From positions 1 to 35,829 of the IMG/VR virus record IMGVR_UViG_3300042462_000212: a DNA stretch of 35,829 bases; one strand, given 5' to 3'. A program made the translations under genes and the position numbers. Every line of letters begins with the position of its first letter. The first letter of the stretch is position 1. Origin of the DNA: a virus. The notes beneath the pieces are model-generated. The model saw nothing but the letters and a program-made list of their open reading frames with translations, was not told where the DNA came from and did no database searches. Positions 15,982-23,297 of this stretch are shown here, piece after piece.

Positions 15982-16254
15982 TTATTTTGATTCTTGCAAA
16001 TTTTTATCCAAAAAAGATTTATAAATAATTGAATATCCTGCTAAGTCTTTCAACGTATCTGATATGCTTTCATTCTTTGCTTCTTTACCTTGCAAATTTC
16101 GCAGCCTTGCAACTTTAATAGCTATCATTACCATAAAGACCTTTTCCACGTCTATTTTGGCATAATCCGCAGCAAATTCAAATACTTCAAACTCTTTTCC
16201 GTAATCGTGAGATTTGGATAGTAAAGTTTCTTCAAGTTCTTTTAGTGCTTTCAT
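15982..16254 (-). CDS. Nmad1/DUF1599-like protein, 90 aa
   Basis: An all-helical protein with LLSKSHDYGKEFEVFEFAAD at 11-30, EKVFMVMIAIKVARLRNLQG, and the closing ISDTLKDLAGYSIIYKSFL. This matches my recollection of DUF1599, also called nucleotide modification associated domain 1, frequent in Bacteroidetes phages. The fold resembles all-alpha NTP pyrophosphatases, though the acidic metal site is not complete here. A part in nucleotide metabolism or DNA base modification is possible. Its ATG overlaps the upstream gene by 4 nt. Confidence 0.65.
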   Translation of the reverse strand: MKALKELEETLLSKSHDYGKEFEVFEFAADYAKIDVEKVFMVMIAIKVARLRNLQGKEAKNESISDTLKDLAGYSIIYKSFLDKNLQESK

Positions 16255-16487
16255 TGTGTTAGGTATTCAAGTTCTTTAATCCGATTCTCGATAGTGTTTC
16301 TTAATCCGCTCGAAAATTGAAACTTAGGCAGCATTTGGCGCAGTCGGTTACAATCTGTAACTTCTGATAGCTTAACTCCTTTTAAGTCCGCAAAATCAAA
16401 AACAAAGTCAGATTTAAGATTCTCGATTTGATTGCCAGTATCATCGTAGGCAATTAGTTTGTTAGATAGTCTTTTTACTTTATACAT
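16251..16487 (-). CDS. Hypothetical protein, 78 aa
   Basis: A small mixed-fold protein starting MYKVKRLSNKLIAYDDTGNQ with a basic, helical C-terminus. No recognised motif. It overlaps the HTH-like gene upstream by 13 nt and the Nmad1-like gene downstream by 4 nt, so it belongs to the same translationally coupled set. Confidence 0.5.
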   Translation of the reverse strand: MYKVKRLSNKLIAYDDTGNQIENLKSDFVFDFADLKGVKLSEVTDCNRLRQMLPKFQFSSGLRNTIENRIKELEYLTQ

Positions 16488-16720
16488 TTTTTCAATTTTT
16501 TTCTGTCATTAGACCTCATTTGATACTCAAAGTAATAACCAGATGTTCCGTATCTTGTCTTGAACTTAATTAATTTTCGGTTGCAATAAAATTTGTGTTT
16601 CAGCTCCAGTTCATCTATTCGAGTTGGTAGCTTGACAGTTCCAAATTCTTTCACTCCCTTTAAAGTTGTTAGAACTTCGCCCGAAAGTAAGGCATTAAAA
16701 ATCGCTTGTTTTTGTGTCAT
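16475..16720 (-). CDS. Small helix-turn-helix DNA-binding protein, 81 aa
   Basis: Starts MTQKQAIFNALLSGEVLTTL, then KEFGTVKLPTRIDELELKHK, and ends in a basic tail (RSNDRKKLKKCIK). This is the usual pattern of short phage winged-helix proteins in which the second helix carries the 'FGTxxLxxRIxEL' recognition segment. It may act as a transcription regulator of the early region. No operator could be identified. Confidence 0.55.
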   Translation of the reverse strand: MTQKQAIFNALLSGEVLTTLKGVKEFGTVKLPTRIDELELKHKFYCNRKLIKFKTRYGTSGYYFEYQMRSNDRKKLKKCIK

Positions 16721-16798
16721 TTTAATTGATTTTATGGGTTAAAAATATTTCAATTCCTAATTTTTCGGATGCTAAAAAGTAGTTATGTGCTATAATAA

Positions 16799-17113
16799 CT
16801 ACCTCCTATTGTATGCAGGTTTAAAATGATTGATATAGAACCTTTCTGATTGACAATTTTCCGTATGTGTTAAATATTCACATAAATACACTTTGTCAAA
16901 ATCCCTACAATTTTTCCATCCAGATAACCTAAGTCTTAAATTTGTGCTTCTGCCTACATATATTATTTCCTCATTGTGTGTAAGCATATAAACAAAGTTT
17001 CTATATCTTACCTGAGCGGGTATTTTGGGTATTTCCTGCTTACTAATTACAGCACATAACAGCACATTGCCAAAAGTGGGGGGTTCGTGTTTCAAATCAA
17101 CATTTGTGGTCAT
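16799..17113 (-). CDS. GIY-YIG nuclease domain protein, 104 aa
   Basis: The core is recognisable: FVYMLTHNEEIIYVGRSTNL at about 41-60 (VYM in place of GIY, YVG in place of YIG), a following Arg-rich helix (LRLRLSGWK), and SERFYINHFKPAYN at the C-terminus with the conserved Glu and Asn. The N-terminal 35 residues are unassigned. It is the minimal length for this fold and has no DNA-binding extension, so it could be a homing remnant or a small structure-specific nuclease. It is separated from neighbours by 66 and 78 nt, consistent with an inserted unit. Confidence 0.7.
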   Translation of the reverse strand: MTTNVDLKHEPPTFGNVLLCAVISKQEIPKIPAQVRYRNFVYMLTHNEEIIYVGRSTNLRLRLSGWKNCRDFDKVYLCEYLTHTENCQSERFYINHFKPAYNRR

Positions 17114-17179
17114 ATCAAATTCAGTTTTTCAATTAAACATTAATGGTACAAAGCCCCACCTTCGGCAATCTGCAAAACG

Positions 17180-17614
17180 TTAATTAATACTCGCCACTAT
17201 CTGACCAATATAATCCCTAATCTTATCGGTGTATTTCCCATCGAATTTCAAATCTGCAGTTATCCTATCCCTCCCATGTATTACACTCGAATGGTCACGA
17301 TTGTTTATTTTACCGATTTCTTTAATAGTCATTCTACAATATTTACAAGCTAAATAAAAATGGATATGTCGCACCATCACAATATCAGTTAGTCTTGAAT
17401 TACCTTGTATTTTCTCCATTGTAATGCCAGTAAATTTAGAAACTAATTTCAAAAGTTCCTCATGCTTTACGCCATAATTGGTTATGTCTTTTGGCTCTGG
17501 TTTCTTTTTGCCTACCATAAAATGAATATATGAAAATGTCTTAGGCTCATATTCCTTTTCGTAGAATCGAGTAAATGCAACTTGTTTACGTCTGTTTATA
17601 ATTTGCATACCCAC
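17180..17614 (-). CDS. Stand-alone DnaA domain IV-like protein, 144 aa
   Basis: Residues 53-125 match the DNA-binding domain of DnaA: LVSKFTGITMEKIQGNSRLT, VMVRHIHFYLACKYCRMTIK, and NNRDHSSVIHGRDRI, the last being the DnaA signature. The AAA+ ATPase domain is absent; the N-terminal 50 residues are basic and unassigned. It could bind DnaA boxes in the phage origin or titrate the host boxes. Candidate boxes lie at 13034 and 13069. Its start overlaps the exonuclease gene by 19 nt. Confidence 0.85.
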   Translation of the reverse strand: MGMQIINRRKQVAFTRFYEKEYEPKTFSYIHFMVGKKKPEPKDITNYGVKHEELLKLVSKFTGITMEKIQGNSRLTDIVMVRHIHFYLACKYCRMTIKEIGKINNRDHSSVIHGRDRITADLKFDGKYTDKIRDYIGQIVASIN

Positions 17615-18327
17615 GCTGTTTTATCGTTAATAATTACTTCTCCATCCCAGTTCACCCAGTTAATGTCTTTTAGTTTTTGATACCTTTTTTTGCTCACAAA
17701 TTGCATGTAGAAAAATTCATCTTCATCCATTATTTTGGCGTTCCTTAATAGTTCATCTGCAACTCCGATTAAAGGATATTTTTCTTCGCAAGTCGCTAAA
17801 ATCTTATCGCACGTTTCTTCATCTTTTGGAATCTCATGAATAAAATATCTTTCTTCAAGTGGAAAAGGATACTCGCTCCAGTCATCCTGTCCAAACTCTT
17901 CAGGTTTAGTTAAGTAGTTAATCAGATAACCATAATCAACTTTCAATGCCATCATTTGCACCTGTAATTGTAAATAATACTTTTTAGCCAGTTTATCGCA
18001 TTGTTCAAAGTAGTTGAATATTGAGTATTGACATTTGCTGTCAGCTACCCATTTGCCGTCTAAAATAGCATCAGGAGTAGCACCAAGTTTATCATTGACT
18101 TTATAGAAAGTTTGATTTGGCTCGCCTCCATAAATAGAGGTGAGTATTTCAATTGCCGTCACTTCGTTAACTATACCATGCAACATTGGTTTTGTGCTAA
18201 CTTCTTTTTTAAGTCCGTTTAAGTTTTCGGCTATTTCAAAGATATAATTGAGTGCGGTTTTGCCCGTTCCTGCTGCCATCAAATCTCCAATTCTACTTGC
18301 CGTAAACATCCCATTCCTATTTTCCAT
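17596..18327 (-). CDS. YqaJ/lambda-type exonuclease, 243 aa
   Basis: A PD-(D/E)XK recombination nuclease. Expected elements: N-terminal TASRIGDLMAAG at 9-20, HGIVNEVTAIE at 50-60 with acidic helix residues, GATPDAIL with D86, ADSKCQY with D97-x-K99 as the catalytic pair, and YYLQLQVQMMAL at 117-128 (the Q helix). It would process double-strand ends 5'-3' so that the ERF protein encoded just upstream can anneal strands. The two genes overlap by 11 nt. Confidence 0.85.
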   Translation of the reverse strand: MENRNGMFTASRIGDLMAAGTGKTALNYIFEIAENLNGLKKEVSTKPMLHGIVNEVTAIEILTSIYGGEPNQTFYKVNDKLGATPDAILDGKWVADSKCQYSIFNYFEQCDKLAKKYYLQLQVQMMALKVDYGYLINYLTKPEEFGQDDWSEYPFPLEERYFIHEIPKDEETCDKILATCEEKYPLIGVADELLRNAKIMDEDEFFYMQFVSKKRYQKLKDINWVNWDGEVIINDKTAWVCKL

Positions 18328-18865
18328 TTAGTTCAATTTTACGTTTAGTGAATAATGCTTTTGATTTGTTTTGCTCAACTGAAAGTAAAGAATCGTATAA
18401 TACACCTAATTCGTCAAGGTTATTGCATTTAGATAACTTCTTTTGAATGTCTATTAATATAGGGTCATTTGCTGGCATAGATGCTTTATTGCCATCATCA
18501 TCATCCGCTCCAACATTTAAGAATGATTGCATTCCGTAACGTCTTGCATAAGTGATTCCGCTACCTTGCGATTGCGCATCGTTTACTTTTGAATAGATTA
18601 TTTCAGTTTCACACGATAGCCATTCGCCACTCTCATGAATCAAAATAGTTTCTACATAGTTTCTACCATCAATACAAATAGTAGGCTGCAATAGTGTTAT
18701 CTGATTAGCTAATAATGCTGGCATACACGCTTCTCTAATTGCGTTTAAGTCTGCATATTTACTTTTAAAGAATGGATTTGCAGCACCTTTAGATGCCGTT
18801 CCCATTTCAGATTGAGCCTTTAATAAGGCGGTTGAAATTTTGGTGATTGTTTGACTTGTTTTCAT
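18317..18865 (-). CDS. erf: ERF-family single-strand annealing protein, 182 aa
   Basis: Carries the ERF hallmarks: NPFFKSKYADLNAIREACMP at 27-46 and the SQGSGITYARRYGMQSFLNV block at about 99-118 followed by an acidic GADDDDGN. ERF proteins anneal complementary single strands in phage recombination. Pairing with the exonuclease downstream forms a Red-like system; NinG would resolve the products. The start at 18865 follows the leader AAATAAACCAAATG. Confidence 0.88.
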   Translation of the reverse strand: MKTSQTITKISTALLKAQSEMGTASKGAANPFFKSKYADLNAIREACMPALLANQITLLQPTICIDGRNYVETILIHESGEWLSCETEIIYSKVNDAQSQGSGITYARRYGMQSFLNVGADDDDGNKASMPANDPILIDIQKKLSKCNNLDELGVLYDSLLSVEQNKSKALFTKRKIELNGK

Positions 18866-18882
18866 TTGGTTTATTTAATTTG

Positions 18883-19143
18883 TTAAGAATTTTGTTCGTG
18901 GTATTTCATGTCGTCAATATCTAATTCGTCCATTTCTTGCATCTCTTCAATCTCTGCTTTGAACTTGTCGGCTAAATAATTTTCAATAAGATAAATTCGC
19001 TGTAAATCTGTTACTGGAATTAATTCGTCATCAATGTTTGATTCAAGTAATAATTCTGTTACTGATACTCCATTTGGATATATCCTAAAAGTAGCCATAA
19101 AGTTGTACCCCTCAAAGGTGAATTCGTAGTCTGTGTGTTTCAT
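18883..19143 (-). CDS. Acidic early protein of unknown function, 86 aa
   Basis: First gene after one of two near-identical promoters (19173-19203). N-terminal part is beta-like (YEFTFEGYNFMATFRIYPNG); the C-terminal half is a strongly acidic helix (FKAEIEEMQEMDELDIDDMK). Such small acidic proteins are often DNA mimics or inhibitors of host factors, but nothing here proves that. The ATG follows the leader AACAAAAACAAATG. It is 17 nt upstream of the ERF gene, so the recombination genes are probably under the same promoter. Confidence 0.5.
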   Translation of the reverse strand: MKHTDYEFTFEGYNFMATFRIYPNGVSVTELLLESNIDDELIPVTDLQRIYLIENYLADKFKAEIEEMQEMDELDIDDMKYHEQNS

Positions 19144-19169
19144 TTGTTTTTGTTATTTGGTTAATAATA

Positions 19170-19203
19170 GGACAAAAATACATTTAATTTCGATAATCAA
19201 AAA
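19170..19203 (-). promoter_or_regulatory. Promoter with -33 and -7 boxes, early recombination operon
   Basis: Minus strand: TTTTTG (19203-19198), 17-nt spacer, TATTTTTG (19180-19173), then TCC. Both boxes fit the Bacteroidetes consensus (TTTG, TAnnTTTG). A near copy with the same 17-nt spacer precedes the gene at 20517. The expected start of transcription is about 20 nt upstream of the ATG at 19143. Confidence 0.7.
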
Positions 19204-19209
19204 TAAATA

Positions 19210-19446
19210 TCAAACTTTTTTTTCAGTTAGCACTTCATGCTCTTGAATGTCGATGTAATGCATGATAATATTAAGGTTGGTAGCTTGTGTAAGTTGTTGG
19301 TCGTTGTTATCCAACCAGCGTTGCAGAGTTCCCTCGCTGCATTCATTAGCGACCATTAATTTGAGTTTTACGCTTCTGTTTTTTCTGATTAAAGAAATTG
19401 TCTTTGCGCTCAATTCGAGCATTTTTTCTGGAGTCTTTTTTTTCAT
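19210..19446 (-). CDS. Small putative HTH protein, 78 aa
   Basis: A basic N-terminus (MKKKTPEKMLELSAKTISLI) is followed by KLKLMVANECSEGTLQRWLD, which has the spacing of a helix-turn-helix, and QATNLNIIMHYIDIQEH. It resembles short Cro-like or excisionase-like proteins. It is the best candidate for an early regulator in this region. The prediction rests on the pattern alone. Confidence 0.45.
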   Translation of the reverse strand: MKKKTPEKMLELSAKTISLIRKNRSVKLKLMVANECSEGTLQRWLDNNDQQLTQATNLNIIMHYIDIQEHEVLTEKKV

Positions 19447-19490
19447 TGTTTAATTTTTAGATGATTTGATACGTTAATATACGATTGTGG

Positions 19491-19688
19491 TTAATTTAAT
19501 TGGTGATGAAAATGCTCAACCTCATTGATAGGCTGTATTTCTAAGGTTTCTTTTCCGTACAGATAAGCCATTTCGCTAAAGGTATCAATAAGTTCTTTGC
19601 CTTTGAGATAGGCTGCGACTATTACTTTTGAGCCTTTTTTTGATGTCCTTACTATTTTAGCCAGTCCATTGATTTCTCTTTTTTTCAT
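19491..19688 (-). CDS. Hypothetical small protein, 65 aa
   Basis: The start at 19688 is chosen because its ATG overlaps the stop of the upstream gene as ATGA. The longer frame from 19724 would overlap by 40 nt. The N-terminus is very basic (MKKREINGLAKIVRTSKKGS), then beta/alpha (KVIVAAYLKGKELIDTFSEM). No family recognised. Part of a run of small early genes. Confidence 0.5.
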   Translation of the reverse strand: MKKREINGLAKIVRTSKKGSKVIVAAYLKGKELIDTFSEMAYLYGKETLEIQPINEVEHFHHQLN

Positions 19689-19894
19689 TTTGTGCGATTG
19701 TGAGAGTGAATATAATTTGCCCATGTATTGAATTCTAATTGTTGTGAATTTTCACACGTTTTAGTTCCCATTGGTTCAAGTTCCGATTTATCGCATTCAC
19801 GCAATTCAATTAGAATTAACTTAGTGAATAATGCAAGTAAAGAGCCAAAAACAATGGTTAAAATGATTCCGAAAATAATGTATTGTGCTGTCAT
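19685..19894 (-). CDS. Small membrane protein, 69 aa
   Basis: One clear transmembrane segment at about residues 5-29 (IIFGIILTIVFGSLLALFTK), preceded by a short N-terminus and followed by a polar tail. The leader AAAACCTAAACAAATG is of the type used throughout this region. Function unknown; small early membrane proteins often act in superinfection exclusion or host takeover, but that is only a possibility here. Confidence 0.5.
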   Translation of the reverse strand: MTAQYIIFGIILTIVFGSLLALFTKLILIELRECDKSELEPMGTKTCENSQQLEFNTWANYIHSHNRTK

Positions 19895-19905
19895 TTGTTT
19901 AGGTT

Positions 19906-20064
19906 TTAATGGTTAATTTCTAAATGGATTAAAATGCTTTTTAGCGTACCCTCCAGCATTCCGATTATTTTGGCGTGAGATTCTTCATTTTCCCACATAT
20001 TTTGCGAAGTGCTTAAATTGGTTTCAATGTACTTGATTAATTGGTTTCTTTCTTCGTTTGTCAT
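19906..20064 (-). CDS. Small helical protein, 52 aa
   Basis: Frame MTNEERNQLIKYIETNLSTS onwards to a stop at 19906. The start is supported by the leader AAACCAAAACAAATG, shared with the genes at 20246 and 20517, and by the absence of any other frame in this stretch. The protein is a single helical unit with ESHAKIIGMLEGTLKSILIH. No function assigned. Confidence 0.5.
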   Translation of the reverse strand: MTNEERNQLIKYIETNLSTSQNMWENEESHAKIIGMLEGTLKSILIHLEINH

Positions 20065-20075
20065 TTGTTTTGGTT

Positions 20076-20246
20076 TTATTTAATGTAAATGTGAACTATT
20101 GATTTATAAAGAGCGGCAGATGTGTACATACAAACATAATAAGGTTGCGTTGCGGTCGGCTCATTAATTATCTCTAAACAGATTTCCAAGTCTTTATCAA
20201 ACTGGTCTTGCGTTAAGTGTACTTTTTTTGTTGCTAATGCTGTCAT
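20076..20246 (-). CDS. Small protein, 56 aa
   Basis: Frame MTALATKKVHLTQDQFDKDL to a stop at 20076, 11 nt before the next ATG. The start carries the leader AAAACCAAAACAAATG, near-identical to its neighbours. C-terminal half is aromatic (PYYVCMYTSAALYKSIVHIY). Unknown function. The shared leader suggests duplicated expression signals in a moron-like block of small early genes. Confidence 0.5.
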   Translation of the reverse strand: MTALATKKVHLTQDQFDKDLEICLEIINEPTATQPYYVCMYTSAALYKSIVHIYIK

Positions 20247-20304
20247 TTGTTTTGGTTTTTAGGTTTTAAAAAATGCAGTGTAGGATGCTGCGCCCCATAA
20301 TGTT

Positions 20305-20517
20305 TTATAATTGGTATCCTGATTTTAAAAATCCATCGCCATCTATTACTATTTGGCTACCGTCCGACATTATCTTAGTATCAAAAGTATTTGTTAGCAA
20401 TTTGCCATAAAAAGAATAGCTTATTTTCACTAATTGAAAAGCTACGATTCCTAATGATAAAAGTTCTGCATCTGGATTTTCTACTCTTTGCAATTTTACT
20501 ATTTCTAAAGTTTTCAT
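20305..20517 (-). CDS. Small early protein of unknown function, 70 aa
   Basis: First gene behind the second early promoter (20548-20578). Starts MKTLEIVKLQRVENPDAELL, then alternating hydrophobic strands (GIVAFQLVKISYSFYGKLLT) and a Gly/Asp-rich end. The leader is AAAACCAAAACAAATG. An overlapping frame at 20381-20590 spans the promoter and is not taken as a gene. No family recognised. Confidence 0.5.
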   Translation of the reverse strand: MKTLEIVKLQRVENPDAELLSLGIVAFQLVKISYSFYGKLLTNTFDTKIMSDGSQIVIDGDGFLKSGYQL

Positions 20518-20544
20518 TTGTTTTGGTTTTTGTTGTTATTAATA

Positions 20545-20578
20545 GGACAAAGATATACCTATTTTTGATATTCAAAAA
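20545..20578 (-). promoter_or_regulatory. Promoter with -33 and -7 boxes, small early gene operon
   Basis: Minus strand: TTTTTG (20578-20573), 17-nt spacer, TATCTTTG (20555-20548), then TCC. Besides the boxes, the bases upstream (TATTTATTTTTG versus GTATTTATTTTTG) and the following TCCTATTA also match the promoter at 19170-19203, so one is probably a duplicate of the other. Confidence 0.7.
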
Positions 20579-20647
20579 TAAATACAGCAATTATTTTGTT
20601 AAAATTTTTAGAATTGGCTGAAAGCCTTGCAGCAGTAGGGAAGAAAT

Positions 20648-20866
20648 TTATTCCCCTAAGTACTCTTCATCGGTTTCGGTCTCGTATATCTCTACTAATT
20701 TAAGAGCATCATTCACATTTGACCACGTCTTTAAATAAGGTATGCCCATCCCTTTTATCTTTGTAATAGCATTTGGATAGGTATCACTCATAACAGTTAT
20801 ATTGATTCTTTCGCCTGAATCGTCCTCTACAAAAAATATCCAACAAAAATTAACTGCCAAAATCAT
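20648..20866 (-). CDS. Hypothetical protein, 72 aa
   Basis: The ATG at 20866 lies inside the last codons of the metallophosphoesterase gene and overlaps it by 17 nt. The longer frame from 20890 overlaps more and is less likely. Sequence MILAVNFCWIFFVEDDSGER, then NITVMSDTYPNAITKIKG, acidic end (ETETDEEYLGE). Small alpha/beta fold of unknown function, probably translated together with the upstream gene. Confidence 0.5.
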   Translation of the reverse strand: MILAVNFCWIFFVEDDSGERINITVMSDTYPNAITKIKGMGIPYLKTWSNVNDALKLVEIYETETDEEYLGE

Positions 20867-22109
20867 AGTCTTTTGGTTTTTGCCAGTCAAAATAGAAAGT
20901 TGTTAATCCTTTTTCGTTTTCATTCAAATTGACCTCCATAATGTTGAATCCAGAGCGACCTTTGCTAAAGTTAGTTTGAACCCACTCACTTGCAGGGCTT
21001 AAAGCCAAATAATTATTGTAATCGCACCCCTCCATACTCATTGAATCAATTAACTGCAAGTGAGTATCGCCCTTTTCAAACGTGCAGTAATATCCATCTA
21101 AATTGTGATGTTTGATATACTCTTTTATCTTGTCTTTTTGCTTTGCATCCAATATTGGTTTAAAGCCGAATTTAAGGTTCTTTGAATCTTTGCCATGTGA
21201 TAGGATAAAAGCGTGTTTTCCTATGATGTAATGCCCTATAAATCGCTGATAAATGTTATACTCTATTTTTCCGTACTTAGCTTTCAGAATCTCTTTAGCT
21301 GAATAATTTACGATATAATCAAAGTCATTCGAGTGGTTTGAATTAGTAATCGAATGAACTACTACTTTAACCCCAAATTGAGTAAGTGAATGATATAACT
21401 CGGTCAAGAATTGAACACCCACCCTAAACGCTTTTTTATTATCCATATTTTGAGGCAGGTTATGACCACGTCTAACGGTCATGCCATCCCATCCATCCAT
21501 AAAGTCACCCAAATTAATTAAGTGAATTTCTTTGTACGTTTCACATTTCGTGAACTGTGAAATACGGTCTAAAATTATTTGCATTCTCCGCATTAATACG
21601 CTTTCATTCCACACCTCACCATATAACCCATTGCCGTCTTGATTGGTTTCCATTCCAACGTGTACATCTGTGAATACAACTCTTAAAATATGATTACTTT
21701 TGCTTTTTAAAGGCTTTAAAGGTGTTTTATTTAGGTGTTTAAAATCTAATTCTTTGAAAGCTTCTTTGATGTCCTCAATAGTAATTTCTTTATGTTTCTC
21801 GGGTTCAGCTATTACCCATTGTTGCTGGGTGTTTAGGTTGGTAGAAATTCGCTTAATTTCAAAGTTTTCAGGGAAAGGAATTATATCAGAAACGCTTTTT
21901 TCAACTTGAGATATTATTTCACCGTTCTTTCCAAGTTTGCGCTGTGTGGCTTCCCAACGCTTTTTTGATTTTACAAGATTCGTTTTAACTGATTCAGGAT
22001 TAATATTAATTCCATCCCTAAATGCTAAGTCGGCAATTCTGCGACCATAAGCCATTAAAGATTCAGTTTCTAACTTTGGAAACTTAGTAACGTAGTCACG
22101 AATTAGCAT
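20850..22109 (-). CDS. Calcineurin-like metallophosphoesterase, 419 aa
   Basis: The C-terminal 280 residues carry the metallophosphoesterase motifs in order: TDVHVG with D148 and H150, NLGDFMDG with D202 and D205, TNSNHSND with N258-H259, and AFILSHGKD. The N-terminal 130 residues are helical and basic (VKTNLVKSKKRWEATQRKLG), likely DNA-binding. This could be a Mre11/SbcD-like nuclease without an SbcC partner, or a phosphatase acting on nucleotides. It starts 21 nt after a TAnnTTTG box and is the first gene of the early block. Confidence 0.8.
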   Translation of the reverse strand: MLIRDYVTKFPKLETESLMAYGRRIADLAFRDGININPESVKTNLVKSKKRWEATQRKLGKNGEIISQVEKSVSDIIPFPENFEIKRISTNLNTQQQWVIAEPEKHKEITIEDIKEAFKELDFKHLNKTPLKPLKSKSNHILRVVFTDVHVGMETNQDGNGLYGEVWNESVLMRRMQIILDRISQFTKCETYKEIHLINLGDFMDGWDGMTVRRGHNLPQNMDNKKAFRVGVQFLTELYHSLTQFGVKVVVHSITNSNHSNDFDYIVNYSAKEILKAKYGKIEYNIYQRFIGHYIIGKHAFILSHGKDSKNLKFGFKPILDAKQKDKIKEYIKHHNLDGYYCTFEKGDTHLQLIDSMSMEGCDYNNYLALSPASEWVQTNFSKGRSGFNIMEVNLNENEKGLTTFYFDWQKPKDYDFGS

Positions 22110-22126
22110 ATTTTAGTTTTTGGTTA

Positions 22127-22137
22127 GGACAAAAGTA
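22127..22137 (-). promoter_or_regulatory. Promoter-like TAnnTTTG box before the metallophosphoesterase gene
   Basis: Minus strand TACTTTTGTCC followed by TAACC, the same string as at 7710-7720. It lies between the stop of the anchored lysis-region protein (22141) and the ATG at 22109, the natural boundary between late and early genes. The upstream box is weak. Confidence 0.5.
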
Positions 22138-22140
22138 CAA

Positions 22141-22764
22141 TTATTTTCCTAATCGTATCTTTTCGCTGAATCTTATACCAATTTCAGGCTGTAAATTATT
22201 GTTTATACCGCCATTTAAACCGATTAAATGCTTATCTGATATAATCGCATCAAAAGCTACTCCGCCCCTGTAATTTGCCAGCGTTTGCCCTTTTAAAGCC
22301 ACTCCCCCATAAAGTCCTGCATAAACTTTCACTAAAGATTGTTTCTTTTCGATTGTATTAGTCCGTTCAACTATCTTAATCACATCAGGTTTAAGATTTT
22401 TGAACTCCACTGCAACATCTATTATTTCATTTGCCGTTACCGTTGCTGTCATTCTTGCTCTAAATGAATCAGGATGAAAACTAAAGGTTTCAAAATAATT
22501 AGTGTCAAGACAATTGACATTATTTGTCAAGACATTATTTGTCAAAGTATCCGTAAAAGGTTTAGTTTTTACTTTTGTTGGTTTGCCTTTTATTAAGGTT
22601 ATAGTAATCGTATCTTTCACTACTATCGAATCTCTATACTCAACCTTTGAATAAACAACAGAATCGCATATTTTAAGCTCATTTGTGATATAAGCACCCA
22701 ATAACAAGCCAAGTAATAAAGTAATGCCTAATAAGGCTAAAAGGTCGTAATTTAATCTACGCAT
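22141..22764 (-). CDS. Membrane-anchored periplasmic protein, 207 aa (spanin-like candidate)
   Basis: N-terminal signal-anchor at residues 8-27 (LLALLGITLLLGLLLGAYIT), then a Thr/Lys-rich extended region (DTITITLIKGKPTKVKTKPF), and a C-terminal Gly-rich beta part (VYAGLYGGVALKGQTLANYR, LIGLNGGINN). It is coupled to the endolysin gene by 8 nt overlap. Location next to endolysin and holin candidates suggests a role in disrupting the envelope or bridging to the outer membrane, but the family (possibly DUF6808-like) is not certain. Confidence 0.5.
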   Translation of the reverse strand: MRRLNYDLLALLGITLLLGLLLGAYITNELKICDSVVYSKVEYRDSIVVKDTITITLIKGKPTKVKTKPFTDTLTNNVLTNNVNCLDTNYFETFSFHPDSFRARMTATVTANEIIDVAVEFKNLKPDVIKIVERTNTIEKKQSLVKVYAGLYGGVALKGQTLANYRGGVAFDAIISDKHLIGLNGGINNNLQPEIGIRFSEKIRLGK

Positions 22765-23263
22765 TTTGTTTGTGTTTGGTTTCTAAATTTGAGCCTTTAT
22801 AATTGATGTAGGTAGTTTTGCCAAAGGTATTCTTTTTCGCTATCAAAACCTCGTTATTCAAATTCGTTTCATCGTATCCTATGTGTAACCAACGTGGATT
22901 ATTGTCATCGCCAAACTCCCAAATCAATTTAGACCATTTTAATCCTGACTTCAAAAGCCATTTAAAGACTTCACCACTAATGTTTACTTTGTCTTTAATA
23001 AAGGTTTCATCAAATGCCTGACCTCGTAAATGTTCGCTCTTTGATGCCCCGCCTACCTTATCATTTGTTCGTTTGCACCTGTAAGCTACTGTCGGACTGA
23101 ATGAGCCAAATTTTGCTCTAATTGGCTCGGCTAAGTTTTCTGCTAACTTTTTTAAATTATTAACTACTTCCAAAGGTGGATTGTACTGCTCGGCAAACCC
23201 GTACTTCATTGCCGTTTCTGAAGTTAAAAATTCCGATAAAGAAAAATTTGTAGTTAATTTCAT
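22757..23263 (-). CDS. Peptidase M15-type endolysin, 168 aa
   Basis: Zn-dependent peptidoglycan peptidase of the M15 (D-Ala-D-Ala carboxypeptidase/VanY-like) group. Motifs: SEHLRGQAFDETF at 77-89 giving H78 and D85, and PRWLHIGY at 123-130 giving H127, which together make the zinc site. N-terminus FSLSEFLTSETAMKYG is the typical first helix of phage M15 proteins. There is no signal peptide, so release depends on a holin, probably one of the two small membrane proteins encoded upstream. Confidence 0.88.
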   Translation of the reverse strand: MKLTTNFSLSEFLTSETAMKYGFAEQYNPPLEVVNNLKKLAENLAEPIRAKFGSFSPTVAYRCKRTNDKVGGASKSEHLRGQAFDETFIKDKVNISGEVFKWLLKSGLKWSKLIWEFGDDNNPRWLHIGYDETNLNNEVLIAKKNTFGKTTYINYKGSNLETKHKQNA

Positions 23264-23297
23264 TTTCTTATATTTGTCCTTTCATTTGGTTTTTGGT

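Noticed and set aside
20381-20590. Minus-strand frame of 69 codons overlapping the early promoter
   Set aside because: It spans the promoter boxes and overlaps the better supported 70-aa gene in another frame.
23268-23279. Plus-strand TATATTTGTCC box
   Set aside because: No plus-strand gene follows; it lies just upstream of the minus-strand endolysin and is probably a chance match in AT-rich DNA.
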